Assembly: GCA_004524445.1 (NCBI GenBank)
Contig: SDNP01000017.1
Span: 1-64,000, forward strand
Length of the DNA stretch: 64,000 nucleotides
Direction: 5' to 3'
Source of the DNA: Candidatus Thorarchaeota archaeon
GTDB taxonomy: Archaea > Asgardarchaeota > Thorarchaeia > Thorarchaeales > Thorarchaeaceae
The position numbers and the translations under genes were made by a program. Below, piece by piece: positions 51,161 through 58,802 of the stretch (positions are counted from its first letter, which is position 1; each line of letters starts with the position of its first letter). The notes beneath the pieces were generated by a model that searched no databases, was not told the DNA's origin, and worked only from the letters and a program-made list of their open reading frames with translations.

Positions 51161-52138
51161 ATGGTGAGTAGGGAGATTCGAGAGCGGGCGAAGGAGATTG
51201 CGGAGGAGTGGGGATATCTTCCATATATGTTAGAACGGTATCTCACCCTCTGGGGAGAGTCTGAAACCTTGGCATTCCTTGAAGCCTGTGAAAGTCCCAT
51301 TCCAACCGCAATAAGATTGAATCCGTTGCGGGCATCGCCGTCTGCAACAATTGAGCGCCTAAACAAAAAGAGAGTCTATCTTGAACCAATCGATTGGTTA
51401 GACCTCGGGTATATTGCAGATTTCCAAGGTTTGTCACCTGGTGCGTTGATGGAACATATGTTAGGCCATTATTATGTCCAGGGAGTTCCATCCATGACTG
51501 TAGTAGAGGTGCTTGACCCACAGCCGGGTGAAGTGATTATGGATTTAGCGTCTGCTCCAGGAGGGAAGACAACACACATCGGTCAACGGATGAACAATTC
51601 GGGCATTCTTCTGTCCATAGAGAACGACCGGAAGAGGATTCAAAGTCTTGAGAGCAACATTCAGCGTTGTGGAGTCACGAATTCAATAGTCATCAGAGCT
51701 GATGCCAAAAAATTGGACGGAATTAGTATTGAACCCGATAGAATACTACTAGATGCGCCATGCTCTGGAGAAGGCCTCATTCCAATTGATTCATCTAGAA
51801 AGACTAGCAAGTCTATGGCTGATGTTCGCTACTGCGCGACAAGAGAGGGGGATATGCTTGAGGCCGCAGTACAGAAACTGGCGGTCGGAGGGGTTCTGGT
51901 CTATGCAACCTGTTCCATAGCGCCAGAAGAAAACGAGTTTGTAGTGGACAATATCCTTCGAAACCATCCAGAAATGGAAATTGAGGAAATAAGTCAGAAC
52001 TTTGGGTCACCTGGATATTCACAGCCTTATGGCGTAAGACTGGATGAGTCACTGGAAAAAACAAAACGGTTTTTGCCTCATAAGGATGGCACGGAGGGGT
52101 TTTTCATTTGCAGGATGATAAAGGGTGGTGCCCAGTAA
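51161..52138 (+). CDS. RNA m5C methyltransferase (NSUN/RsmB type)
   Basis: About 325 aa from ATG 51161, which has GAGGTG six bases upstream. An N-terminal helical RNA-binding part (to about 100) precedes the Rossmann domain: DLASAPGGKTTHI (motif I), LLSIENDRKRI, LDAPCSGEG (motif IV, with one catalytic Cys) and YATCSIAPEENE (motif VI, the nucleophilic Cys). Both Cys needed for 5-methylcytosine formation are present. It acts on tRNA or rRNA. The next gene, ATG directly after its stop codon, encodes a PUA-like RNA-binding protein and may help it choose substrate. Confidence 0.9.
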   Translation: MVSREIRERAKEIAEEWGYLPYMLERYLTLWGESETLAFLEACESPIPTAIRLNPLRASPSATIERLNKKRVYLEPIDWLDLGYIADFQGLSPGALMEHMLGHYYVQGVPSMTVVEVLDPQPGEVIMDLASAPGGKTTHIGQRMNNSGILLSIENDRKRIQSLESNIQRCGVTNSIVIRADAKKLDGISIEPDRILLDAPCSGEGLIPIDSSRKTSKSMADVRYCATREGDMLEAAVQKLAVGGVLVYATCSIAPEENEFVVDNILRNHPEMEIEEISQNFGSPGYSQPYGVRLDESLEKTKRFLPHKDGTEGFFICRMIKGGAQ

Positions 52139-52681
52139 ATGGGAGTAGAACTAGTTGAAACTACATACTGGAGCAAAATTGCTTTCGAAATCAATAGGGA
52201 TTTTGGAGATGGGATCACAAACAAGCTGATAGCAGATTACTTGCCAGTAAAAATCGAAGACGTAGAGCCAGTATCTATCTACCTAGTTCCGAGGAACTGG
52301 AGTGGAATAATTGAGGACAAAATCTCTAATCTTGATATCTATTCGCTTGGACTGTGGTTTGGCGATGTATACCAGAATAGATTCAGGCTTAGTTTGCCGA
52401 TTCTCAATCCGCTGGCAAAGCTAACGTCAAATATAATCCATGTTAAACAAATTGCGGCAGAATCCTTTACCTATGGTAGAAGCATCCTCAAAGAGTCCGT
52501 GATTGATATTGATGAGTCATTGAAAAGACATCAGCGAGTGATAGTTCTGAATGAGAAGGACGATGTCTTAGGTCTTGCCGAGTTGGTTACTGATGCAATA
52601 CGAGTGTCCGATATGAAGGATGATGACCTAATAGCCAAGAACCTCATTGATATCGGTTGGTATATCCGGAAGTTAGGATAG
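52139..52681 (+). CDS. PUA-like protein, partner of the m5C methyltransferase
   Basis: A 180-aa protein whose start codon follows the methyltransferase stop without a gap. The C-terminal half (about 100-175), ESFTYGRSILKESVIDIDES then HQRVIVLNEKDDVLGLAELV, resembles the PUA fold as in NIP7: a G-R-x-x-L-K segment and a strand-rich V-x-N-x-x-D-x-x-L-G-x-A block. The N-terminal half would be the NIP7-like pre-PUA part. It probably binds rRNA or tRNA together with the methyltransferase. Family placement is by pattern only. Confidence 0.65.
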   Translation: MGVELVETTYWSKIAFEINRDFGDGITNKLIADYLPVKIEDVEPVSIYLVPRNWSGIIEDKISNLDIYSLGLWFGDVYQNRFRLSLPILNPLAKLTSNIIHVKQIAAESFTYGRSILKESVIDIDESLKRHQRVIVLNEKDDVLGLAELVTDAIRVSDMKDDDLIAKNLIDIGWYIRKLG

Positions 52682-52694
52682 TTATTTTTCGGCA

Positions 52695-53435
52695 TCATAG
52701 GTACATTTGTGAGGGATCACTATCGGATTCGATGGACTTTCTCATCTTCTCCAAGCGCTCAATCTCTTTGCTCTCTTCGATGAGTTGATCCACATTGGCT
52801 GAAACACCAAAAACATCATTGATTTTCTCAAGCATGCTTGCAGCAGACCGGGGATCTGGACGCCCTCTAGTGGCATAAGTAAGCAGTCCTATGGCTGGAG
52901 ATTCATTCATCTCCAAGTGTGCCAATAGCAAAGCGAGAGGTCCTGCTACAAAGAGGCCTTCTTCCAATACTGGCACATTCCACTTGTCCAGCTTCGTTCT
53001 GTATGTATTAGTGGGAACCGCACGCATATCTTCCTCGCCTTCTTTAAAGCTGGCATCGAGCCCACCTAACAAGAGAACCTCATCGAATTTTTGTTCCATA
53101 ATCCAGTTTGCTAGATGTTCAATAAATCCCCATTGTTCGGATTGATGGGGCTGAAACCGGGGAACAAAGAAAATCATATTCTTCTCTGTGTAGGAATAGA
53201 TTTCAAAGGGAAGCACCATTTTGTCATTTTCCATCGACACAAACAGCGGCAACATATCACTCTTGATGAAACCAACGCGTTCAGCTTCTAGGGTTCGTGT
53301 CAGATGAGCTGTGCTAAGGAAACCAACCTCTCCAAGCCCGTGAAATCCAGATATGAATATGGAGCCGGGTTTTACTTTAAACCCCTTTTTCAATATTATT
53401 TCGAAAGTGCTATCTTTAGTTGCTACGAAAGCCAT
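52695..53435 (-). CDS. PAC2-family proteasome-assembly-chaperone-like protein
   Basis: A 246-aa protein with the PAC2 pattern: ISGFHGLGEVGFLSTAHLTR near the N-terminus, EVLLLGGLDASFKEG in the middle, and LEEGLFVAGPLALLLAHLEM plus a Y-A-T-R-G-R-P-D-P loop late. Archaeal PbaA/PbaB relatives exist as complexes that bind the proteasome, although their role in assembly is unclear. It is convergent with the PUA-like gene. A short plus-strand frame at 53434 overlaps its start codon. Confidence 0.85.
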   Translation of the reverse strand: MAFVATKDSTFEIILKKGFKVKPGSIFISGFHGLGEVGFLSTAHLTRTLEAERVGFIKSDMLPLFVSMENDKMVLPFEIYSYTEKNMIFFVPRFQPHQSEQWGFIEHLANWIMEQKFDEVLLLGGLDASFKEGEEDMRAVPTNTYRTKLDKWNVPVLEEGLFVAGPLALLLAHLEMNESPAIGLLTYATRGRPDPRSAASMLEKINDVFGVSANVDQLIEESKEIERLEKMRKSIESDSDPSQMYL

Positions 53436-53607
53436 GACTTTCAGTCCTCATGGAGATTGGAACTACCAAAGCCTCCAACTTCGGGTGACAATACTAGGTT
53501 CACCATCTTTTGCTTTTCAATCGGTATATGATAGAGGTATTGTTGTGGCAACAGGTCCGTTGGGAATCTTAGTACGGCCGCTGAGCAAAAAGCGAATCAA
53601 AATGTAA
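53434..53607 (+). CDS. Possible 57-aa protein, doubtful
   Basis: A short frame beginning MTFSPHGDWNYQS and ending PLSKKRIKM, whose ATG overlaps the divergent PAC2 start codon by two bases. The C-terminal part (RGIVVATGPLGILVRPL) is protein-like, but there is no ribosome-binding site and the promoter of the PAC2 gene should lie here. I list it as uncertain. Confidence 0.22.
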   Translation: MTFSPHGDWNYQSLQLRVTILGSPSFAFQSVYDRGIVVATGPLGILVRPLSKKRIKM

Positions 53608-53771
53608 TTAAACCTTATTAAAGGATGGCTTACATTTTTTGGCTTCCGAGTGGCGCATTATGGAGATTTATGAATATTTTTCGAGAGTTTTGACATAAAA
53701 AGGGATAATAGGAGAGAATACAATCCTCTTGAAGTGCATTTGCGCATTTGAAATCAGGGAGTGGATATAAT

Positions 53772-55979
53772 TTGAGTACTCTACGTGAACTCGAGTATGC
53801 TCAGATTTCGCCTCGTCTGTTAGAGATATTGAGGCGAGAGGGCTGGGCTAGCCTCACTGATTTCCAGAGAGCCTCTGTTCGAAAGGGCCTTTCAATTGGT
53901 AACAGCCAAATTCTTGTAACCTATGACTATGACGAGGCATATAAGATAGCAGAGGTGGGGCTTCTTCATAGAGTTGCCTCCAATTTTAGGGCAAAGGCAA
54001 TAGTTCTGACTCCAAATCCCCACCAAGCTGAGAAACGGTTCAAATCAATAAGCAAACATTGTAGGCGTTTAGGTATAGAGGCAACCATGCTAGCAAGGAG
54101 ACGCAGTGCCCTAGATTCTAAGGAGATTAATGGCAGGGTTATTGTAGCAACATATACTGCGTTGAACATCGCTCTTCGGACTCATCCAGAGATTCTTAAT
54201 GACATTCAATGCGTACTAACAGAGCGCCTTGACCTAATTGGTGAGCCTGAGTTAGGTGCACGTCTTGAAGCAATACTCGTGACGATTATGGGAAGAGGAG
54301 CAGATTTGCAGCATATAGCCATTTGTCCGCCGGTAGAGGATTTGGTGGAGCTCGTCACGTGGCTTGATGCAACTCCAATTGTAGATGAAAAGGCGGATGT
54401 CAAGAGAATATTTAGTGTCAAGGTATTTGAGAATATGAACGAGTCACTCAAGGATTTGACTCAATTCGTACACCGACGCGGGGGGCAAATCATGATTATG
54501 ACCCCGAATCGGGATATGGCAAACCACTTAGCATTAGGTTTGGCTGGAGTCGGTAAGAGTAATGGTGTGAGGCTCGAGCTACCTTTAACACTTGGACATA
54601 GAGAAGAACTCAGAGAACTCTCCGAAGAGATTACTGACCATTATAAGAATTGCAGGATGACCAAGAATCTTGGGCGGACAATTTCCAGGGGTATAGCATT
54701 CTTCCATCAGGGCGTTTCTAGAATACAGAGGCGTGCTATATCTAAGGCATGGGAGGACAGGCTTCTACCTGTTTTGGTCATGCCCTCGAAATTTGCAATA
54801 GCTAGCGGACTAAGAGCCACAGTAGTATTTCTACTGGGTGTTTTCATGCAGGAAAAAGAAACAGAACCGCTCACACAGGGCCTCACAATGTTATCTGAAT
54901 GGCAATTGGATAAAATACTCCAATCTGCAGGAAGACGGAATCTGGATAATGAAGCATTTGGAGTTGTTGTGCTTGACTCGGAAACAGAAAAGACACGTGT
55001 GATTAATAGATACTTCATAACAGACCCCAAGGGGGATATCGCTCCAAGAGCTGGAGAGGTAGATAGCATGCTCGATGAAAGTGAGAACATGCAAGATCTC
55101 ATTCTCGCAGAGTTATGTACCAGTCGGGGGAACAAAGCTGACCCCTTTAGTATCCTAGACCGAACGTTCTGGGCACATAGTAACAAGACGGCTGCAAAGC
55201 TCACTGGGAAAGGATACATTGAGTCTGAAGCATCAGTTGATACCCTTCTTGCTCTACGGTCAACAAAAATAGCTCGTGAGAGAGCAGAGAAGATTCCAGA
55301 TAAGAGCGTGAGGATTGTCAGTACTCGTCCAAACAAAATTGAAGGACTAGTGCATAGTCAATCGAGAGATTTGTGGCATCATGTTTTGCTCAGAGCAGCA
55401 GAGGGCATTTCCTGTACATGCGAAGCGTGGAAATACCAAGGGGCAAAAAGGCACAGGCTCTGCAAACATATTGTGAAGTTCATCAGGACCGCCGTAAAAA
55501 CAGAGGCATCCACCTACGCCACCGCTGTGGTACAGCAGGCCCTAACAGGACTAGAAGTTATAGATGACCTTGAATCAGTAGATCTCATCAGGAGGGCAAA
55601 AGATGGTCTTGAATGCACCAGTCTCGGAGAGAACGTTGCAATTCTAGGCGTCCCAGTAGAAGACGCAAAACTGGTCACAAAAGCCGTTGCGAGGAAACGT
55701 GTGAATTTAACTGATCTGTTGGAACGGGTTGTTGTGGACCGCACGGGGGCACCAAGAGAATTGGTAAGAAGAGTGATTGTTTCAGCTGAAGATGATCACG
55801 ACAGGGGTATCCCTTATTGTGAGGATGATTCACCGGGGATATTGGAGAATGTCATTGAGGAGCTTAATTACGTTAATTCCATTATTCTGGGACTAACCAG
55901 CAGAGAGAGAAGACAACTCAGGCAAAGGATAAAGTCACTGGGAGATGGATTTGGGCGTTTACTCGGCCATTTCAGTTAA
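53772..55979 (+). CDS. Degenerate SF2 helicase (Hel308/Ski2-like) fused to SWIM zinc finger
   Basis: About 735 aa from TTG 53772, which GGGAGTGGA precedes; TTG 53748 is an alternative. Domain 1 keeps the SF2 layout (FQRASVRKGLSIGNSQILV; KAIVLTPNPHQAEKRF; RVIVATYTALN), but the Walker A loop is TYDYDEAY instead of PTGxGKT and the DExH box is TERL. RLDLIGEPELGARLEAI is typical of Hel308/Ski2. Domain 2 keeps a weak motif VI, QSAGRRNLDNEAFGVVVLD. Near residue 545 a SWIM motif appears, CTCEAW...LCKHI (CxCx(n)CxH). A helical tail follows. It probably binds DNA or protein without ATP-driven unwinding. It has its own A/T-rich promoter. Confidence 0.75.
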   Translation: MSTLRELEYAQISPRLLEILRREGWASLTDFQRASVRKGLSIGNSQILVTYDYDEAYKIAEVGLLHRVASNFRAKAIVLTPNPHQAEKRFKSISKHCRRLGIEATMLARRRSALDSKEINGRVIVATYTALNIALRTHPEILNDIQCVLTERLDLIGEPELGARLEAILVTIMGRGADLQHIAICPPVEDLVELVTWLDATPIVDEKADVKRIFSVKVFENMNESLKDLTQFVHRRGGQIMIMTPNRDMANHLALGLAGVGKSNGVRLELPLTLGHREELRELSEEITDHYKNCRMTKNLGRTISRGIAFFHQGVSRIQRRAISKAWEDRLLPVLVMPSKFAIASGLRATVVFLLGVFMQEKETEPLTQGLTMLSEWQLDKILQSAGRRNLDNEAFGVVVLDSETEKTRVINRYFITDPKGDIAPRAGEVDSMLDESENMQDLILAELCTSRGNKADPFSILDRTFWAHSNKTAAKLTGKGYIESEASVDTLLALRSTKIARERAEKIPDKSVRIVSTRPNKIEGLVHSQSRDLWHHVLLRAAEGISCTCEAWKYQGAKRHRLCKHIVKFIRTAVKTEASTYATAVVQQALTGLEVIDDLESVDLIRRAKDGLECTSLGENVAILGVPVEDAKLVTKAVARKRVNLTDLLERVVVDRTGAPRELVRRVIVSAEDDHDRGIPYCEDDSPGILENVIEELNYVNSIILGLTSRERRQLRQRIKSLGDGFGRLLGHFS

Positions 55980-56063
55980 ACTTTTTATGTGGCAGGTCGC
56001 GAAGGCGGCTTAACCCGGGGGACAAAATACTCAACCCCCATTCTCCAAGAAGGAATGAAAGCA

Positions 56064-57209
56064 ATGAAGCTATTCGAGCATGAAGCAAAGGATATCTTCC
56101 GGTCTTTTAAGATGCCAACTCCTGCTGGGGGTGTAGCGAACACGCCCGCGGAAGCCAAAAAGGTTGCCAGTGAGATTGGAAAACCTGTAGTCGTGAAAGC
56201 ACAGGTACTCTCAGGCAAAAGAGGAAAGGCTGGAGGTATCAAATTTGCCGATACACCTGACGAAGCTGCGAAGTACGCTCAAGAGATTCTTGAGATGAGA
56301 ATTAACGATTTGCCTGTTGAAGCTATTTTAATCGAAGAGAAACTCGACATTGAACAGGAAATCTATGCAGGGATTACTATTGACAGAAATGAACGAAAAT
56401 ATGTTGTAATCGGTAGCTCTGCAGGTGGGATGTCGATTGAAGAGCTCGCAGAGGAGAGTCCTGAAAAAATTGTTAAAAAGCATATTGACCCCTTAATGGG
56501 ATTTCAGCCCTACGAAGCTCAACAGATGGCTATAGATATGGGATTCTCAGGAAAACAGATTATCAAGCTGGCTGGATTTTTCCGGTCTTTGTGGAACATA
56601 GTGCAGGAATACGATGTAGAATTGACTGAAATTAATCCACTCATACTTACAACCGATGGAGAGTTTCTTGCTGCAGATGCAAGGCTGAACATAGATGATA
56701 ATGCACTCTATCGTCATCGCGAATTGATTGATGAGCTGGACAGGAAGGCAGCTGAACAGAATGAACGGGAAAGGATGGCCTCACAGGAAGGAATGGCATA
56801 TGTAGAACTCGAGGGCAACATTGCTTGTATCTGTAATGGGGCTGGCCTCACTATGGCAACTCTTGACGCCGTAGCTCTCCATGGAGGAGATGCCAGTACC
56901 TTCCTAGACTTGGGAGGAGGAGCCGATGCCGAGAGAGTCGAGAGAGGCATTGAGATTGCGTTGATGTATGACAAAGTGGAAGCGATCCTAGTTAATATCA
57001 TGGCGGGGATTACCCGCTGCGATGAGGTTGCAAAAGGAATTGTTGCTGCAAGAGAGGAGAGAGGAATAAAAGTGCCCTTGGTAATCAGGATGGTAGGAAC
57101 AAATGAGGATGAGGGGCAAAAAATCCTAAATGAAGCTGGAATTCCCTTCCTGCAAACCATGGAGGAGGCAGCTGCGAAGGTAGTTGAGTTAGCGAAGGAG
57201 GAAAACTAA
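56064..57209 (+). CDS. sucC: Succinate-CoA ligase, beta subunit
   Basis: About 381 aa from ATG 56064 with AAGGA nine bases upstream (ATG 56055 is possible). The ATP-grasp start MKLFEHEAKDIFRSFKMPTP is typical, with VVKAQVLSGKRGKAGG for nucleotide binding and the C-terminal CoA-ligase domain containing GNIACICNGAGLTMATLDAV and a GGGAD motif. It forms succinyl-CoA from succinate, CoA and ATP or the reverse, within the cytoplasm as part of the TCA cycle. The alpha subunit starts directly after its stop codon. ADP/GDP preference cannot be read. Confidence 0.93.
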   Translation: MKLFEHEAKDIFRSFKMPTPAGGVANTPAEAKKVASEIGKPVVVKAQVLSGKRGKAGGIKFADTPDEAAKYAQEILEMRINDLPVEAILIEEKLDIEQEIYAGITIDRNERKYVVIGSSAGGMSIEELAEESPEKIVKKHIDPLMGFQPYEAQQMAIDMGFSGKQIIKLAGFFRSLWNIVQEYDVELTEINPLILTTDGEFLAADARLNIDDNALYRHRELIDELDRKAAEQNERERMASQEGMAYVELEGNIACICNGAGLTMATLDAVALHGGDASTFLDLGGGADAERVERGIEIALMYDKVEAILVNIMAGITRCDEVAKGIVAAREERGIKVPLVIRMVGTNEDEGQKILNEAGIPFLQTMEEAAAKVVELAKEEN

Positions 57210-58079
57210 ATGGCAGTACTTGTCAACAGAGACACACGAGTCCTCATACAAGGAATAACCGGTTCTCAAGGGGCATTCCATAGTGGTGCAATGCTAGAAT
57301 ACGGAACAAGAGTCGTTGCTGGTGTGACGCCCGGAAAAGCTGGACAAAAAGTTCATGGAATACCGGTCTATGACAGTGTAAAACAGGCGAAAGAGGAACA
57401 TGATGTGAATGCCTCGGTAATCTTTGTTCCTGCTCGTTTTGCAGCTGATGCTGCACTAGAAGCCATTGCAGCTGAATTAGACCCGGTGGTGGTAATCACT
57501 GAGCATGTTCCAGTCAAAGATGAAATCAAAGTAATTCATGCCGCCAAGAGAAAAGGGGTTACTGTTATCGGCCCCAACACACCCGGCATTATCACGCCCG
57601 GAGCAAAACAGAAGCTAGGGATAATGCCAGGCCACGTCTTCTCACATGGGGAGGTTGGCCTTATGTCACGCAGTGGGACTCTCACCTACGAAATCGCCGC
57701 GGGTATGACAAACGAGAATCTGGGGATCTCAACGGCTATTGGTCTCGGGGGAGACCCATGTGTTGGTTTAACACCCATTGAAGCTGTGAAACTCTTTCAG
57801 AAGGATAAAGACACGAAGGCACTGGTCTTAGTGGGAGAAATTGGCGGTGATGCTGAGGAGAGAGCTGCTGCCTATATCAAGGAACACTACGATAGGCCTG
57901 TTGTAGGTTTTATAGCAGGTAGAACTGCTCCGCCAGGAAAACGTATGGGTCATGCAGGAGCCATTATCAGCGGTAGTACCGGTACTGCAGCGAGCAAGAT
58001 TCAGGCTCTCAATAAAGCAGGTGTTGAAGTCGCTAAGAAACCCAGTGACATCGCCCGACTCTTAGATGAGATGATCTAG
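57210..58079 (+). CDS. sucD: Succinate-CoA ligase, alpha subunit
   Basis: A 289-aa protein. The N-terminal CoA-binding Rossmann domain has VLIQGITGSQGAFHS (residues 12-26) and VFVPARFAADAALEAI; the ligase domain has GPNTPGIITPG, and GRTAPPGKRMGHAGAIISG (phospho-His loop, His near 249). The gene starts immediately after sucC, so the two are one operon with matched expression. Length and motifs are normal for the family. Confidence 0.94.
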   Translation: MAVLVNRDTRVLIQGITGSQGAFHSGAMLEYGTRVVAGVTPGKAGQKVHGIPVYDSVKQAKEEHDVNASVIFVPARFAADAALEAIAAELDPVVVITEHVPVKDEIKVIHAAKRKGVTVIGPNTPGIITPGAKQKLGIMPGHVFSHGEVGLMSRSGTLTYEIAAGMTNENLGISTAIGLGGDPCVGLTPIEAVKLFQKDKDTKALVLVGEIGGDAEERAAAYIKEHYDRPVVGFIAGRTAPPGKRMGHAGAIISGSTGTAASKIQALNKAGVEVAKKPSDIARLLDEMI

Positions 58080-58260
58080 AATAAGAGGTCATGGTGACGC
58101 TGGCAGGGGACGGGTGGAACACAGAAGCCTCAGACACGTTGAGTTCACTCAATATGTCAGAAATAGTTCTTAGAGGAATAGGTTTAAATTCTCAGTGTCT
58201 GGGTTGGCCTGAGCGGGCTGACTACTACAGAGTCATCACGCTTACAAAGAGGTCATACTA

Positions 58261-58419
58261 ATGCCAGTTTCCGATATTGAGAAGCGAAGACTTGCACAGC
58301 ACTATTTGCTCTACAAATCAGTCTGTCGAGACTGCGGAGCTACAAATCCCATTAAAGCGAAAAAGTGTCGCAAGTGCAAAGGTAAGGACCTCCGGCCGAA
58401 GAGACGAAAGAGGCAGTAA
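58261..58419 (+). CDS. rpl40e: Large-subunit ribosomal protein L40e
   Basis: A 52-aa protein beginning [20 protein letters not shown], with the four-Cys zinc ribbon CRDCGATN ... [12 protein letters not shown] and a basic end. This is the eukaryote/archaea L40e (the part fused to ubiquitin in eukaryotes); here there is no ubiquitin domain. A TTTAAAT box lies about 70 bp upstream. It precedes an intron-containing tRNA-Val and the L38e gene, so this is a small translation cluster. Confidence 0.93.
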   Translation: MPVSDIEKRRLAQHYLLYKSVCRDCGATNPIKAKKCRKCKGKDLRPKRRKRQ

Positions 58420-58443
58420 AATACAGTATAGCCAATAGAGTCT

Positions 58444-58550
58444 GGGCCGGTGGTCTAGTTGGCTATGTTCTGGCCGGATTTACCGGTCAGTTAGAAAACG
58501 TCGCCTTCACACGGCGAAGGTCGGGCGTTCAAATCGCCCCCGGCCCACCA
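58444..58550 (+). tRNA. tRNA-Val (anticodon CAC), with intron and encoded CCA
   Basis: The acceptor stem GGGCCGG (58444-58450) pairs with CCGGCCC (58540-58546), followed by A73 and a genomic CCA. The anticodon arm TCGCC-TTCACAC-GGCGA gives CAC; the T arm is GGGCG-TTCAAAT-CGCCC. The D arm is only complete (GTCTAGTTGGCTATGAC) if 30 bases (58468-58497) are removed, leaving a 77-base product including the CCA. The intron thus lies in the D stem, not at the canonical 37/38 position. Confidence 0.88.
58468..58497 (+). other. tRNA intron in D stem, 30 bases
   Basis: The inserted segment forms an 8-bp hairpin CTGGCCGG / CCGGTCAG with loop ATTTA. TTA or AGTT and other unpaired bases flank it, so a relaxed bulge-helix-bulge for the splicing endonuclease is possible. 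The exact edges may shift by one base because the flanks are ambiguous. Confidence 0.75.
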
Positions 58551-58580
58551 CAAAAACAGTAAATGAAAGGGGCTAAAATA

Positions 58581-58802
58581 ATGCCTAAACAAATCTACGA
58601 TGCAGAAAAGTTCATTGAGATGAGCGAAGACGCAACGGAATGTCGTGTTAAGAGAGGCAGCGACCAAGTAAAGCTCAAACTTCGCACTCCAAGATATCTC
58701 TATACTTTAGTAGCTAAGCCTCAGCAGGCCGAGGATATTCTTCAAAATATTAGATGTCAAGTCGTTGAGGCTCGACCTTCTGAAGAAGCTGAAGTACTTT
58801 AG
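58581..58802 (+). CDS. rpl38e: Large-subunit ribosomal protein L38e
   Basis: About 73 aa from ATG 58581. LKLRTPRYLYTLVAKPQQAE matches the conserved core of eukaryotic L38e (K-x-R-x-x-R-Y-L-Y-T-L-V), preceded by the MPKQIYDAEKFIEM helix. L38e is absent from many archaea and present in a few lineages including Asgards, so it helps place the organism. It lies 30 bases after the tRNA and its stop overlaps the convergent aCPSF2 gene. Confidence 0.85.
   Translation: MPKQIYDAEKFIEMSEDATECRVKRGSDQVKLKLRTPRYLYTLVAKPQQAEDILQNIRCQVVEARPSEEAEVL

Noticed and set aside
54707..55336. 209-codon minus-strand frame opposite the helicase-SWIM gene
   Set aside because: Ser/Arg-rich with no motif; the sense protein has helicase and SWIM patterns.
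58080..58260. Possible small RNA between sucD and L40e
   Set aside because: No C/D or H/ACA box set or stable fold is convincing by eye; only a TATA-like box was seen.
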